Positions 25,286 through 39,200 of a DNA stretch of 64,000 nt are shown piece by piece. The notes beneath the pieces were generated by a model. It searched no databases. It was not told where the DNA came from and saw only the letters and a list, made by a program, of their open reading frames with translations. A program made the position numbers and the translations under genes. Positions within the stretch are counted from its first letter, which is position 1; the number at the start of each line of letters is the position of its first letter. The stretch comes from Montifringilla adamsi (taxonomy: Eukaryota > Chordata > Aves > Passeriformes > Passeridae). Location of the stretch: NCBI GenBank assembly GCA_017590115.1, contig JAGGNK010010226.1, forward strand, positions 4,933,732 through 4,997,731, given 5' to 3'.

Positions 25286-28236
25286 GATGCTATTTGGCAT
25301 TGTGAAAAAAAAAAAAAGTAAACCCAACACTGTAGCACAGTAGGCATCTCAAAGAGAAAAGGGACATTGAAGGGAAGAGAAAACTGTCTACAAAATCAAT
25401 GAGACGAAAAGATAAACACTCCAGCGAAGCACTGAATGTTCAGTGTGTCTTATACAATTCTTTTAATATAAAAACAGAAACTGACATTTGATTTAACTGA
25501 GGAATTAGATAATTCTGACTTCAAAGGAGGAGAAGAAGATTGAACTGACAGATGAAATCAGCTACAAAAGGGTGTTCTTTACCCACCATCAGTAGAAAAG
25601 GAACTGAGGATTGAAATCCCTTCCCAGAAATCACTGATGACCAGAAAAACCCAGTTTATTAGGAACATTCTGATTTTGAAAGTGCCCTGGTGTAATGCTT
25701 AATCTTATTAAAAATATTATTTAATTCTTTTTCTTTTTTTTTTCCTTTTTCCTAAATTAGGACTGACACCCCCACAGCTGTATGTTCTTGTCTAGTTCTA
25801 ATGCAGTCTCCCTGTTCATTTCTCTAATTTCCAAAAAGCATTCAGCACCTAGCAGGTATCTACCACAAGCTTTCTTTACCTGTCTCTGAAAAATGAAGAG
25901 TCTTGAAATTCATGAAAGTAACTCAGTGAGCTGTTACATTATCAGAATAATTACAAGAAAGTCAGCATAAGAATCCAATTTTTTCTATGCATGGCAGAAG
26001 TAAGGAAAACTTAAATTCCCTGAGACATTTGATTTGCTGCAGCTGTAATGATTCTTAGCTAGAAAAAAAAGGTACAGGATTTTTGTGTTTGGCATCTACT
26101 TAGAAAACAATAATGCTACTTCAATTGTTTTTGTTTTTTTTTTTAAATATTATTGCATTTCCAAGTCTTATATGAGCAGAAAGAGGCAGGAGGGAAAGAC
26201 AGATAAAAATTTTTTCTTTATTCTGACTTGTGGGTTTATTGATTTTACTTTTATCTAAACACATGTAGTTTCTTTTGATGCAAAAAAACCCCAAATTTCC
26301 ACAAAATCTTGGGAACTGATGCAGTGATTTAAAAAGAGCTGTATTTTAACACATACAAGAAATAATTCTATCTTAATTTTACAGGAATGATGGCTAGTTG
26401 GCTTATATTTTCTATTGTCATGGCAAGCAAAGCACAAAATATGTTTTTCTCCACAGTTTCGCTGACATCTGCTTTGCGTGCATCACATCCGTGCATCTTT
26501 TTGATGTGTCATTGTTCTCCTCCTTGTCAGAGGTGAATAAGGACCTGACCACAAACTTAACCTTAATATCAAATAACCTTAAATATTTGTGCCAAGAATC
26601 CCTGCTCTGATTTCTGAGCACTGGAGTGACTAGTCCAAATCCAGGTCTTTTGAAAAGCAGTGCTGATTGTTCCCAGACTGCAGAGTGTCAAGGCTGTTTG
26701 CCTGCCTGACACTAAACAGCAGCTATGCTTTCTTCTGCTTCTATTAAAAAATAATGAGATCAGAAGGACATAAAAAGCTTTGTTGTTCTAAATTGCTTCT
26801 GAAGTATTTCCAGAACAGGCCGTGTGAGAAAGCCTTTTAGCAGCAGAAATATTGGCATTTGAGAACCTAGAACCCACTTTCCAGAGGTGGTAATGACATT
26901 TCCCAGAAGAAAGAGAGAAAATGTCTGAGGAAATTTTCCTAATTAGATGAGAGATAATGAGCCCAAATTGTTGGGAGATAATTTGTGTGGGAAAGGGAAT
27001 GAGAGAGGAGAGAACAATCCAGAGCAGGTACAGAGTAACTCAGATAAAGCATTTCCTCCAAAAGCTCTCAGAAGTTAGAATTTGAGATCTTGTATTATCT
27101 ATGCAGGATGCAGGAGGCTTCCCACAGCTCTTTCTCAATGGAAAATAGTTGGGGAAGATTTGATATCTCTATCTTATCTTATAAAGAAATAATTACTTCC
27201 TGGGCTGTATTTTGGGCACTAGAGAAGGAGAATGGAGTGCTTAATTTTACTGATTAGAAACAGATTTATTGGTTATACTTAAAATTATTTTCAGCTGCTT
27301 TTATGAAAAATATCTGACAAAGAAGATAGATGTTAGACTGGAGATGCATATGTTCTGTAATAAAAATCCTACATATGATAACAATTCAGGTTTCTTTAAC
27401 CTTTAATTTCACACTCAATAGATAAGAGTATTTCCTTATTTGTCACTGAGTAGTTTTACCAACAGCAGCAATAAAAACAGTTCAGAATTTTCTTCGTGTT
27501 AAACTACTGTCAAACCAGAACAACTCTGGTCCATCACCCAGTCTAATTCATCCAGTGAAATTAATATACAATATTTACTCACAGCAGTTCTGAATTTTCT
27601 ATATTAATTTTAATTAGAAAATCAGAAGTGAAGACAGATTCTTCATGATGTAAAGTAAACTGACCACAGTAATTAAGAAAACTGACATCTTATGCCCCAT
27701 GTATAAGTCACAGAGGATCACAGAGAGAAATTCTCCTTAAAATAAAACTGACAGAAGAGGCTGTAAAAGAATGTAATAAAAATCTAGGAAACAATGAAAG
27801 AGCATTGTGCATCCTTCCCAACAGGAAGAAGCTGGTTCCTGCAGATCTTCAATTATATCTCAAAACATAGTTCTTCAAGAAGAAGCACCACTTTGAAAGA
27901 TCCACAGAGGATATTTCTGAGGGAAAGGATATACAACATCAAAGTTTTGTCTTCATAAGTGAGTCTAAGAACACAGATAAGAATCTACAGGCAGAACACA
28001 CGATTAGAAACAATCCTGAAGGTAAAGCAAGCCACTATATTTTGTTATGGGTGTTAATTCAGCCATTCATGACAAAGGAACTAGGATTATTTTCAAACAT
28101 TTACGGATAAAAACCAAATATCATGTTTTGCTGCACTGTTGCTTGTCATCCTGAAAGTCTCATGGGGTTGTAAAAATTGAAGCCATCTGGATCCATGATG
28201 AAGGAAAAAATCTCCTACATAAAATAACCCAAAAAA
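25286..28236. other. Unique AT-rich non-coding DNA
   Basis: Contains a poly(A) tract at about 25304-25317 and T/A-rich stretches near 25733-25745 and 26130-26146. No gene, RNA gene or named element was recognised. Confidence 0.65.
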
Positions 28237-28268
28237 CAGATAGATAGACAGATAGGTAGATGGATAGG
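28237..28268. repeat. Degenerate (GATA)n microsatellite
   Basis: About eight imperfect GATA/GACA/GGTA tetranucleotide units. Interruptions suggest an old array. Confidence 0.88.
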
Positions 28269-28626
28269 ACTTTGAGTTAGCAATAATTGGATATTTATTT
28301 TTATGATAACGAAAGACCAGGTTGCATACAAAGAATATTACTCTCATATTAACTTTCAACATTTTACTACCAGAACAGGCAGCATTAACTTATACAGAAG
28401 CAGTGTTTGGCTCCAACAATGCTGACCACTACTGAGATTTCCAGACAATAAATAGGAACATGGTTTCTGCTCATAGGATGAAAAGTGCAGCTCTTTCTTT
28501 GCCTGGCTGGCGACTTTTATTTTGCCTTCACAAAACATGACCATTTTCATGATGTATAATTTTACTTTTTCTCAGTATGGCATGTGCCAAGAATTCAGAA
28601 GAAAAGAAATAAGAGCTTTAAAGAAA

Positions 28627-29035
28627 TCACAATCACAGACTAGTTTGGGTTGGAAGGGTCCTGTGGATATCACCCAGTCCAAACTTCCTGCCATGAAGGG
28701 TCACCTCAAGCAGGTGACACAGGAACGTGTCCATGTGCATTTGGAATATTTCCAGAGAGGGAGAATCCAGGACCTCCCTGGGCAGGTGCTCCAGTGCTCT
28801 GCCACCGTCATGGAAAATTCTTCCTTTTGCTGAGATGATGCTTCTTGTGTTTTATTTTATGGTCATTGCTGCTCCTTCTGTCACTGAGCACCACCAAAAA
28901 GAGTCCGGCACCAAGCTCTTGGCACCCACCTTGGAGACATTTATGTGCATTGATGAGATCTCCTCTCAGGCATCTCCAGAGGAAACCAGACCAGCTTCCA
29001 CAGCCTCTCCTCATCAAAAGACATCCAGACAAGGA
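28627..29035 (-). mobile_element. CR1 LINE 3' fragment, about 410 bp
   Basis: This is the best preserved CR1 copy in the window, inverted with its 3' end at the low coordinate. In plus-strand order it shows the terminus TCACAATCACAGAC, 'GGTTGGAAGGGTCCTGTGGA', 'CACCCAGTCCAAACTTCCTG', 'CCTCCCTGGGCAG', 'CTGTCACTGAGCACCACC', 'AAAGAGTCCGGCACCAAGC', 'GAGATCTCCTCTCAGGCAT' and 'CAGCCTCTCCTCATCA'. These follow the order of a complete CR1 3' portion. It is 5'-truncated with no coding part. Frames of 103 and 110 codons read through it are artefacts. Confidence 0.93.
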
Positions 29036-32000
29036 TGTTTATTAATTTCTGTTATTTAATTGCAAAGCTTATGGTATTAGGGAAACTATTTTAATTTTTT
29101 CAAAGTTGAATGCTCACAGAAGAGCATATTTTTATCAAAACTCAAACTGTTCATGGGAGAAAGCAATTTTAGACCTCTTTTTTTTCCCTGTGTTCCAAAA
29201 TGACAGTTCAAAAGTGTTCCCATCTTGATACATAAAAATTATATTAAAAGTATCATCATATTTTAAAGTGTATGATTTTGTTTCTTGTGGGGGAAAAAAA
29301 ATCATATTTTGATATTTTAAATTTGCATCCTGAAGGGAACAACAAAAAGACAGCTACATGGAAGGAATTCATTGGACAAAGATTTCCAGGGGAATTTGAA
29401 GGAGGTATGCAAGTGGCTCCAAATGAAGTTAGGATTCAGAAGCCCTGGGGCTGGCAACTTCCAAAGAGGTTGGGTCTATAAGAGATTCAGAAAACTCAAA
29501 GTTCCTTTCTTAAACTGCATTAATTCAAATACAGGAACAAATACTTCAAGTTAGCTTCATAGAGCTCTATCAAGGAAAGCTATTTTCAGACAGATTAATT
29601 TGGGTACATAATAGCACCAGAAACACTGTTGGTAAGTCAATGATAATGGCAATTACGCTGCCTTGACTCTTGTCACAGTTCACTACCTTTTGTACAACTG
29701 CAATATGTCAGTCTCCTCACTAAAACAACTTTCACTGTTCTGTGCCTTACTGACCAGAACTGTGCTGAATATGAAATGAAAACAGGGTCCATGTGGAAGT
29801 AAAGAAGCAGCTGTGGAAAAACTCCAAATTGTGTTTTTACTAAACAAATGACATTATCATAGCGAGTAAGAATATAACAATAGCTTTTGTTTCTGAGGAT
29901 TAAGCTATGTGCAAGTTTGTTACTATGCTGATATTGTGTATCTACAGGATTTAAAACAAATGCAGCCTTGCAGGATAGCCAGCGAAAATCACTTGTTCCG
30001 TGCTCTCACTGCAGGATGCAAAACATTATCTGCTCAGTTACATAAATATATCTTACATACCCAACCAGATCCCAACATGGGTACAAAATGATCTTCCCTG
30101 TTTTGTTTATAAGTTTCTTTGTTTCATTTTCAGTATTAAGAGTCCAGTTTGAAGTATACATACTGTTCTTAACACCAGCAAATGTCTGCAGCAGCAGGCA
30201 CAATTATAGAAATGTATTGAGAGAAGGGTCTTTCAGAGCCAAATTCACTGTTTCTTAAAAATGTCTGGTTTCTGGATCAAGGTTTTATTGAATGCATCTC
30301 TCCTCAGTATTGAATCTGATGACAACATAACCTATGAAAATAATAATAAAATATAGTTTACCCATTAATGGCATAAAGATTAACAGACCAGAAAGGAATT
30401 TCCTTTATGGTTGCTAATTTATTCTGAAGTAAGAGCTGGCACCTCCAGGACAGCTGAAGCCATGGCATGTTCTGTGCTGTTCCACAGATCTGATGGATGT
30501 AAATGACCATAACAGCACGTGCTGGATGCACCATGGTTGCACAGGGAGTGGTGCAGCCTTCTGCATCACGCTCAGCTGCCCACATTCTCCTAAAACCAGG
30601 AACATTTGGTCTCAAGCACCTGAAAATGGCACATGTCCACACAATAGGTTATGGCAGAGTGAAAAGGTACCCAAAGATACAAATGGGCTGCTCCAAAACC
30701 ATCAGCAGCCCGGCTGCAGCACTCAGTAACTCACTGTAACTGAAGTTATCCTTTTTGTTTCCAGACATTTCCTCTGAAAGCTCATAGAAAATCAAAGTGT
30801 CTCAGAGACATTTGCTTCAAAACAAACCGTCTCCTCACACAAAGATCAATATAACATAAAGAAAGGAATGAAATCTTGTTTATAGGTACCAAAGATTGAA
30901 TACGTATTTCTGTCTTTGCTGTATTTAAGGCACTCTTGCCAAGTTCTGAAAATCAGTTTCCTTCATTACTGGTTTGGGACTGAGGACTAATCATTGCAGG
31001 TTCTGTGCTTCTGGCTGGAAGAATCCTCTCTAGACATCATGGGTCGAGAGATTTTATTGTTCTAGTTCATACCTATTTCACCAAAACATGAAAGCCTTTG
31101 AAAATAATTTAAAAAAATATTATGTGTGATAGTTGGAGTACTATTTTATTTGTATTTACTTTCATTGCAGTTTGAAAGGCCAAATAACATTTGAGGTTTT
31201 CCATATTAACAAATTCAACATATTTGGCCTGGATAACAAGGAGCACAAAATAAGGCAATACTGATTATGGCCTGGCAGATGAAAATGCCTTGAGCTGCCT
31301 TCAGCTAGAATAGTAAATGGTTGAATAGCCCAAGGCTCCGTTAAACAAATGACCAGCAAAACCTGTCAGCACAAGTAGGTGACTTTTATTTTCAAACAAT
31401 TAAGTATAGCAAAACAAAAATCAGTGGACAGGTATGCAACATTGTTTTCGTGATATCTTCAAAAGACCCAGTTAAAAAGGATTGAAGAGAAGGAAGAAGA
31501 AACAATGTATGGTCTTCAGAAACATTCAGCAGCAAAACAAAAATTTTGGGAGAAAGAATGAGAGCAAGAGTGAAAAGTGATTTTTGTCCAAATGTCAGTC
31601 ATGTGTTAAGAGAAAATATAATAACAACTGTCCAAACTTCAGTTTATTTTTAACTTCAAGTCTGTGAAGGGAGGAAGAAGATCACACTGTGAGATAGAAC
31701 TGTTTGCTAGGAAAAAAGTTAACAATCAATCTGCAATAATAGTTTTCATGGGCTACAACTGAGAAACTGCTATCCCACTTGCAGCATATTTTCAAAAAAA
31801 AATCTCATTATGTCCTTCAGACAGAAGTATTGTACTTAAAACCCAAGACTGAACTCTTGGAGCATATAAAAAAAAAAGTGCAGAAAGGGGACTAGCATAA
31901 AAATGGATGGTTGGATGAACAGATACACATCTTTCCTTTTGGTCCTTCATGTGTATCCTTCTATGTCAAGTACATACTTTCAGACCAAATGGGATTTCAG

Positions 32001-33556
32001 TCTTCAGTCTTTCTGTCCAGTTCATAGTTCACCAGCTGCTGGTTTTTGTTTTAAGGGAGAGCAAACAAATGAGCAGACACAGAGCAGAATTATGAATTTT
32101 TTATTCACTGAGGGTAGTGGTCAGCTTAAGATTAGTAGTTTTGCATGAGAAAGATCTTGTATTGCTCAATGACTCTTAATGCTCCAAAACAGTGAAACAC
32201 AAGAAGGGATATGCAACCTGGCTTCTTTCATGTTGAATTACCTGTCTGGATGGGGAAAAACCACTTATTACAGATTTTGGCTGTGTGGAACCCATGAAGT
32301 GTTTTTAAAAGAACCAATTAATACTTGGGGCAACATATAATTTGTATCATAATACTAATAATAGAGAAAGAGAAGGAAGAAACTAGAAATTAAAAATAAA
32401 ATAAAATAATCATGTTAAGTGGGCATTATTCCATTGAAAGCCTATGATGATATTTCTAGACTTTGTGTCCTTGTGTTATTAAAGAAAGTGTTTATAACAG
32501 CTAGTAAAAAAATATGTTAAACTTCCTTTATTATCCCACCAGCTTTTATACTGACTTTTTTTTCTTGCCACCTATTTTTCAGTGTTTATGCCCCTCAAGA
32601 GTGATGCATCAAGGTCAAAGCAGTACAAATTCATGCTCACTTCACCTCCAGTTTTGCTCTTCCAAGCAGTTCAGAGTAAGCTCCAATTCTATTTTCAATT
32701 TGTCTCTTGTGGGAAGGATGTTGAGTGTCATTTTTTTTCTCAGTACTGTGATGTGAAATAGATATGTGCTGTCATGCTTCTGAGAGATTTGAGGAAAGGA
32801 AGCAACTGATTTTTAAACCAGACTTGTGCATTTATTACCCATCAACATGAAAGTCACAGGGAAATAAATGGGAAATTACGATATTGCTGTCCTTCAAAAA
32901 TGCTGAAAATTCGACACACTCATCACAAGAATTTTGTGGTTTCCACCCAGTTAGTTGGTATTTTATGATTTCCTGGCTTTTTTAATCTAATAGATATTTG
33001 GGGCAGATACTGTTTTGCTTATTTTTGTGCAAAGGCAGTTGTCTGGTTTGAGCTTTTTAAGAATTTTTCTCAGGGCACTGTTAATTTATTAGGTGTTTAA
33101 ATGTTGGAACTATCAGCAGCCATATCCATAAGGGTGATGGGTACTTTCCCTTTTGCTTTTTACTCCCCTTCTTTCTCCAGTATATGTTCTTTTAGGCATT
33201 TTGCTCTTAAATGACCTCTGTCTGTCTTTCTCCAGGAGACAGCACAAACAGGATTTCCCAAGAAATGGAAAATCATGTGAATATGGCCCAACAATTCATT
33301 CAGTCCAAGAGGTAGGAAAATCATCACTCTCCAGGGTAAGAAAAAGCTGTCTTTTGGCTTCTGTGTCAATAATGAAATGACTCTAAAAAATCAGTGTCAG
33401 GAAGGAATCTCATGGGATGTTCATGAATACTGATCTCAGTGTTCATTTTTTTTTTTACTGACTCCTTTCAACAGCACAGCCTTATGTTCCTTTAAATGTT
33501 TTGGACAGAATTTACTCTAAATCATGGCACCTAAAAAGCTAAAAAAGGATAGAAAA
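29036..33556. other. Unique AT-rich non-coding DNA
   Basis: No host gene was recognised. The interval near 30425-30730 is GC-richer and has overlapping frames of 78-94 codons on both strands, a pattern expected of sequence with few TA-rich stops rather than coding. The rest is AT-rich unique DNA. Confidence 0.6.
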
Positions 33557-33680
33557 GGAGACTTCAGGGTATTGGTAGGCAGCAAGCTCAGCATGAGCCA
33601 GCAGCATGCCCTGGCATCCAGAAAAGCCTCCAGCACCCTAAGCAGCATTAACAGGAGCACAGCCAGCACAGCACTGCCTG
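33557..33680 (+). mobile_element. CR1 LINE ORF2 C-terminal fragment
   Basis: A plus-strand CR1 piece upstream of the 3' UTR. The translated frame reads GDFRVLVGSKLSMSQQHALA followed by RKASSTLSSINRSTAS. This matches the conserved segment after the reverse transcriptase palm/thumb in CR1 ORF2, where an LGVLVD-like strand, an SMSQQ-type motif and an AxxKA segment occur in that order. The match stops abruptly after about 40 residues, so the copy is truncated at both ends and inactive. It sits inside a 119-codon open frame (33524-33883) whose N-terminal and C-terminal parts are unrelated. Confidence 0.82.
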
Positions 33681-36247
33681 AAAAAAACCCCAAGCATTTA
33701 TTACTATATCAGGGAAAGAGGAGGGTTGGCAATAGCACAAGACAGTACATTCCACCAGCAATTTGCTTTCTCAAAAAGCCTTCTGGTTGTAAATGTTGCC
33801 ATGTAAGACACATCCCATGGATCATGTCCTTCCTGGTGCTCTGCTTTGCTGTTTCACCTGGTGCAACCTCTGTATTTAGTTGATGGCATTTTAGTTCAAG
33901 AGTTAAATAATGTCACATTTACATGGCCATTCTCACACATGTTCTTTACCAAATGAGCAACAAGAGCCATTATGATACAAAAGGCAGTCATTTCTGCTGT
34001 TAGCATATATAGGCAACAAAGAAGTTGAGAGTATTGGATCTTACTGATTTTTTATTTAGCTAGATCAGCTTGGATAGAATGGGAAGAGAAATTTGAATAG
34101 ATAGAAGATATAGCAATTGCAATTTGTATGTCTTTTTTTTCAAAAATATTGTAATGTATTTCTCATAAATAGAATATTACATAAAAAATAGTATGAACTG
34201 ATAAAATAGAGAAAAGCTTTATCCTAAGATAAGAGATTCAGACAGAAATATCATCTTCCTCTGGTTTCCAGCACTAGCTTTTCCAGACAGGATGCATGAC
34301 TGAGACACAAAAGGGGCCCAGAAGTATCTACACAGGCCAGTGGTGAGCTCAAGAGCCATAGCCTAATCTCTTAAGGAGATGTTAAAATACACCAGTAAGA
34401 GTTCCTACCTAAAAATATTTTATAGTTTACATTAAATCCAACCAAAAAGCTCCAAGGACTGAACTGGGACAACTTTTCAACCCTTACTGGGAGCCATTTC
34501 TGGTCATCTGGCTAATTATGATGATAGTACAGGAAGCCCCTGCCTTTTTAATCAAGTGTAAAACTCACAGTATTTTGCAGACATAATTTTCTGGAAAGAA
34601 AAAGGAAGCACAGTCAGCAGTGATTGCCATTCAAACTAAAGGTGAAACACAGCAGGAAATATTCAGGCCATTGTGAAATATCCTGACAGCAAAGATATCT
34701 GAAAATTGTTGTAAATCCAGGCATGCCATTAAACATATATTTGTGGTAAACACAGTGAAACAATTACAATTTTCCATTTTAGAAGTGCCAGTATAATTTC
34801 TTTTTTCTTTTCTGCACTGTCAGATTACAAAGTTCATCTTCTCAAACTATTACTTTGCAGTCTGGTTTTAGAGTTAAATCAGAATCTAGTCACAGTGACA
34901 ATCTCACCACAAAAAAATTTTAAAGACTATTTTAGCAAAGGATCTTAAGCAAATGTTTATATTGAAAAAATATTAGAAACCATCATTCTTTCCAAGAACC
35001 TGTAAATTGTAAAATGGTTTTAAGGAATATATTCTTGCAGACTGACTTCTGCCTCCTAAAGACATGCACATATGGAACGATGTCTTATATAAATACCAGA
35101 TTTGTGTGCACAGATGCAGCCATGTGCGTGTCTGCAAACTCAGATCAGTCTTCAATTTTCAAAAATTCAGCACTGGAATTTGAGCACCTGATTGAACCTT
35201 TCCTCTTTCTGACGTGCAGGGTTTCATTTCAGAAGTGGTTTTTTTCCTAGACCATTGTTCCCCAAAAAGGTGTAGTGGTGACATAAGTGTCTCTTTCCTC
35301 AGGCACATTTCTTTCTTAGGAATAATTTCATGGATGCAATGTCTAGTTTCCCACTTGAATCCCTGGTACTGAGAAAGTGTGGAATGAAATATTGTTTCTG
35401 GAGCCGTTGTCAGTGACCCAGAACCTCTTGAAAGACTCTGAAAAGACTACCCACAAGCTATAGTTTTATCCCAGCATACAAAGACAACTTCCTGTTCATA
35501 CCATTATGCATTCTAGTGCTTCTTGACCTCTTCCCTGTCATCTCAGCTCTTCAGATTGATATGATTCTATGGATAGAGAGTTTGCTTGTCTATTCCCTTA
35601 CAGATGCAAGAAAGAATGACTCCATGACTTACATATGCATGCAGGGCTGGTGGTAAAGTAGTGTCTGCACAGTCAAGTAAAGAAGTTTCTTATTCTCCTG
35701 TCTCCTTTGTGAAGATGATCAAGACAAATCCATTTTATTTAGCTTGCTAGAAAATAAGTTTGTTATAAAGCTTGGCCAGAAATACCATAATTCTGTCTAT
35801 TGTTTTCCGCATTTTTCCCATTTTCCTTTACCCTTGCACTTCTGCTATTTTTCAGTTTCCTAAATCCTAAACATCACACCATAACACCAAAGGAGCTACA
35901 AATGCTCATACTCACATGGTCATCTGGTGTATTTCTGAGCTAAAAGCAGGTGATGCTACTAAATAAGAATAGAAAATTGTACTATAACAGTTTCAGGAAA
36001 GTAAAGACATGGGGCATTTAGGAAATTCAGTGGACAAAGATTGAACCTTGCAGCTGGATGAGCAGGATAAATTATAACAAGCTTTAGTGAAAGCAACACT
36101 AAACAACAGCCTTCACCAAGGAAAAAATATTCTGAATGTTGCATATCAGCAATGAACAAAGTCATAGAACAGATTTCCAGGAGTTTAACAACAATGAAAT
36201 TAGCTTTAGAATCTCCAGAGCTTTACAAACAACATTATAATAAAAAC
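33681..36247. other. Unique AT-rich non-coding DNA
   Basis: No gene or recognised mobile element. Ordinary unique sequence with short chance frames. Confidence 0.65.
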
Positions 36248-36270
36248 AAAAAAAAAAAAAAAAAAAAAAA
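36248..36270 (+). repeat. (A)23 tract preceded by AATAAA
   Basis: Twenty-three A, with an AATAAA hexamer at about 36238-36243 a few bases upstream. That arrangement would fit the 3' end of a retroposed transcript. No parent gene body was recognised in the upstream 300 bases and no flanking target duplication was found by eye, so it may equally be simple AT-rich sequence. Confidence 0.9.
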
Positions 36271-39200
36271 CCACAGATAAGGTATTTCTGCCTGCATATA
36301 AACAAGCAATGTTATACTACTTCTTTCTTAGTGTAGAAGTTATGATTTATTTGTAAAATAAAGATAGAATCCATATTCATGGAAGTGCAAACACTGCTAT
36401 GCATATTGTGAGAAAGAATTTGTTTATTTAAATGGTGAAAATAACAATCAAATCTTATGCATGTAAGACATAAATGTACATTGATAACTACTCAATATAG
36501 CACATGCACCCAATACATCTGAACCAAACAGAATAGTCTTTGCTGGTCAACTCATTCATCTTTGTGGGAAGATATTTTTTAGTACCAGATCCTGTTGATT
36601 CTCTCTTTAATGGCCTTTCAGGTAAACTAATTCAAAATGGAATAACAACATCATCAACCAGGACAGTCTTTTAATGCCTCTTTTGTGGCCCATGTTAAAT
36701 CTTTGTTGATCTAAAAATATATATAAAAGACAAAAGCTTGTGACCAACTTCCATTGACTGTTGGGCAGTTTATCTTTACTCACACAGTACTTTGCCTTCA
36801 AAAGCAAAGTACAGGTTAATTAAAACCTATACAAAACTCCCCTTAATTCTTGAGATATTGGTAATTATTCCAATAGAGCAGACCTGAGACTCACCAGTAC
36901 AAAAAACCCCCAAAATGTCATTACTTGAGTACAGTGTACTAATTAAATAGAGAATTATGCTTTCCACAGCTGTTAGTCCAGTGCCTTTCAATAGGACATT
37001 CAGCTCAGGCCTTGTAGAGAGAAATAGCTACCTTCACAAAATATGGTACTTAATTTCAGAAAAAAAGTGATTCAAATATGTAGAAAAAATTAACTGTCCA
37101 TTTGTATGATTATTACCACAGGCCTTCAATGACAATAAACCAAGATTATTGGCAGAAGCTTGACTCTAGCTTTGAAATTTTTTTTAATACTAATCAGATA
37201 AAATTTCCAATTTTCCCATCTTTTAATTTGAAATATGATTTCTTAGCTGTGAGGTGGCATTTAAAATTTTGCCTTTCACCTAGCTCACTAATGTTAGTAG
37301 GTTTAAAGTGTTTCAAAATAAAAGAATCATTGTCACTTGAAAATGAGACTTTTTTGTATAGTCATTGTCCTTTTTATTTGCTAGACAATCTCATTGTGAT
37401 ATGATCACATCTTCTCTTCAAACTTTTCAGGGACACAAGACCATGTTAGTAAATGCTTTCCATTTCAGTGTTGTAAAGCCAAGTCAAAGATACAGGGGTA
37501 AAGAATACATGGAAGCATAATAACATTCTCAAGGCACTAAACAACAGCAGGATAAGAGATCTTAGAATATTAGCTGTTTCTCTTCAACCCAGCAGGAATA
37601 TTTTTTAAAGGAGCCATGTTCTAAAAACATACATCTTGAGAGCTTTTCTGGCTGAATTTCTAGCTTTTTCTTTTTTCTAATAAAGGCTCTTACAAAAAGA
37701 ATATTTTCTAGGACCCAAAAGAGAATTGAGGACTAAAAACTGAGTAATTTGTTTGACCTTGCAGAAATCTTGCATTACTTTTCCAGAAAACCTGCTTTGT
37801 ATGAGGTTTTCACTTACCTCATTACATACAAGGAAAGAGGCATCCTTGTTCTGAATTTCATTTATATCTGAAAACATCATTCATAATTTTCTAGCAAAAT
37901 ACTCTCTCCTCATCAAATCAGGGTTATAGCTGACGTTACTTGTGCTTCCCCAGTTATTTGCCTAAAATAAAAATTTGTAAATGATTACAAGAAGGTTGTA
38001 GCTGAAGATGTGACCACAGAAGCCAGGAAAAAAATGAAAAAGCAGAAAGTGAAGCAAATCAAAATTAAGTAGAGTAAGCAGGCTGGAGTCACAGTGAGTC
38101 TTTCAGTTCTAGACTGAAAAAGAAAAATATTTTTCTTTCTTTCTTATCCATGGATATTGATGGAGACTTACAGTCAATTTCATTTTTCCTTTGCATAAAA
38201 ATGGAGATTAGACCAAATCAAATAAAGATAAAGGGAAAAAGTCACAAAAGTAGTTTACAGTTAATGCTGGTTTTGTCTCCTAGGTTAAAGAAATCATTAG
38301 GTATGGAAATATTATGGTGAAAAGGACACAGTTCAAGTGTAATGGAAAAGAAAATTAATCTCCCATGAATTTTGTAACACAAGTTCTGAAAAGTAGTGTT
38401 GCTTAAATGTTTCCCCACTAGGTTTCATTCCCAATACTACAAAAATATATCTAGAATATATCTTATGTCTTTATAAGTTGAAGTCACATAATACTATTAA
38501 TAAACTCATGTACTTTCCTTTATATAATTTAAAAAGCAACAGAAGGAAACAGCTTGCTAATGGAGAAAATAAATTCATTATATTCTTAAGGTTTTTTTCA
38601 TACACACACAAAACCCTCTTATTCCTTTAAATGTACTTGGTTTCAGAAAGAAAAAAAAAATCATGATTTTAAATCTGACAGGCAAGAAATCATACACAGT
38701 TTTCAGGACCTAAAACATTACCCAGTCTGGGGATGTATAGAGATCACCACCTCCCTTTTGAGATGGTCCATGTCACAAAGCCTGGATAGAGTCCAAACTC
38801 TCACCGAAAGCTCCTGAGGATCATTCACCCTGTTTAGGAAAAGTTATGTGCAGCGTGGAATGTTCTCCAACAAGAGGCTCCATTTGGGATAAAAATTAAG
38901 TCTTTTTTATAACACAAGAGGATGTAGGACACACCACTTTGAGCAGTCAATAGATAATGCTAATTTTGATTTTTCACCTGTAAGAGCCAACACATGATTA
39001 TGTTTTCTGTTATTTCAGAGCAATTTGATTTTTCCAGACTATTTGCCACTTGCTCAGATGATAAATTGTTGTTGCAGTTCCTTGTTTATGCACCTCTTGG
39101 TGGTATCTCTGGGCGCCTCTGGCATCTAGATTCCCACAGCTGTCATTCACAGTTTCCAGACGTACTTTTCAAGAAAGTTTCTGATTCACAGAGCTACTTC

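Noticed and set aside
28522..29059. Frames of 103 and 110 codons
   Set aside because: They translate the inverted CR1 3' untranslated region.
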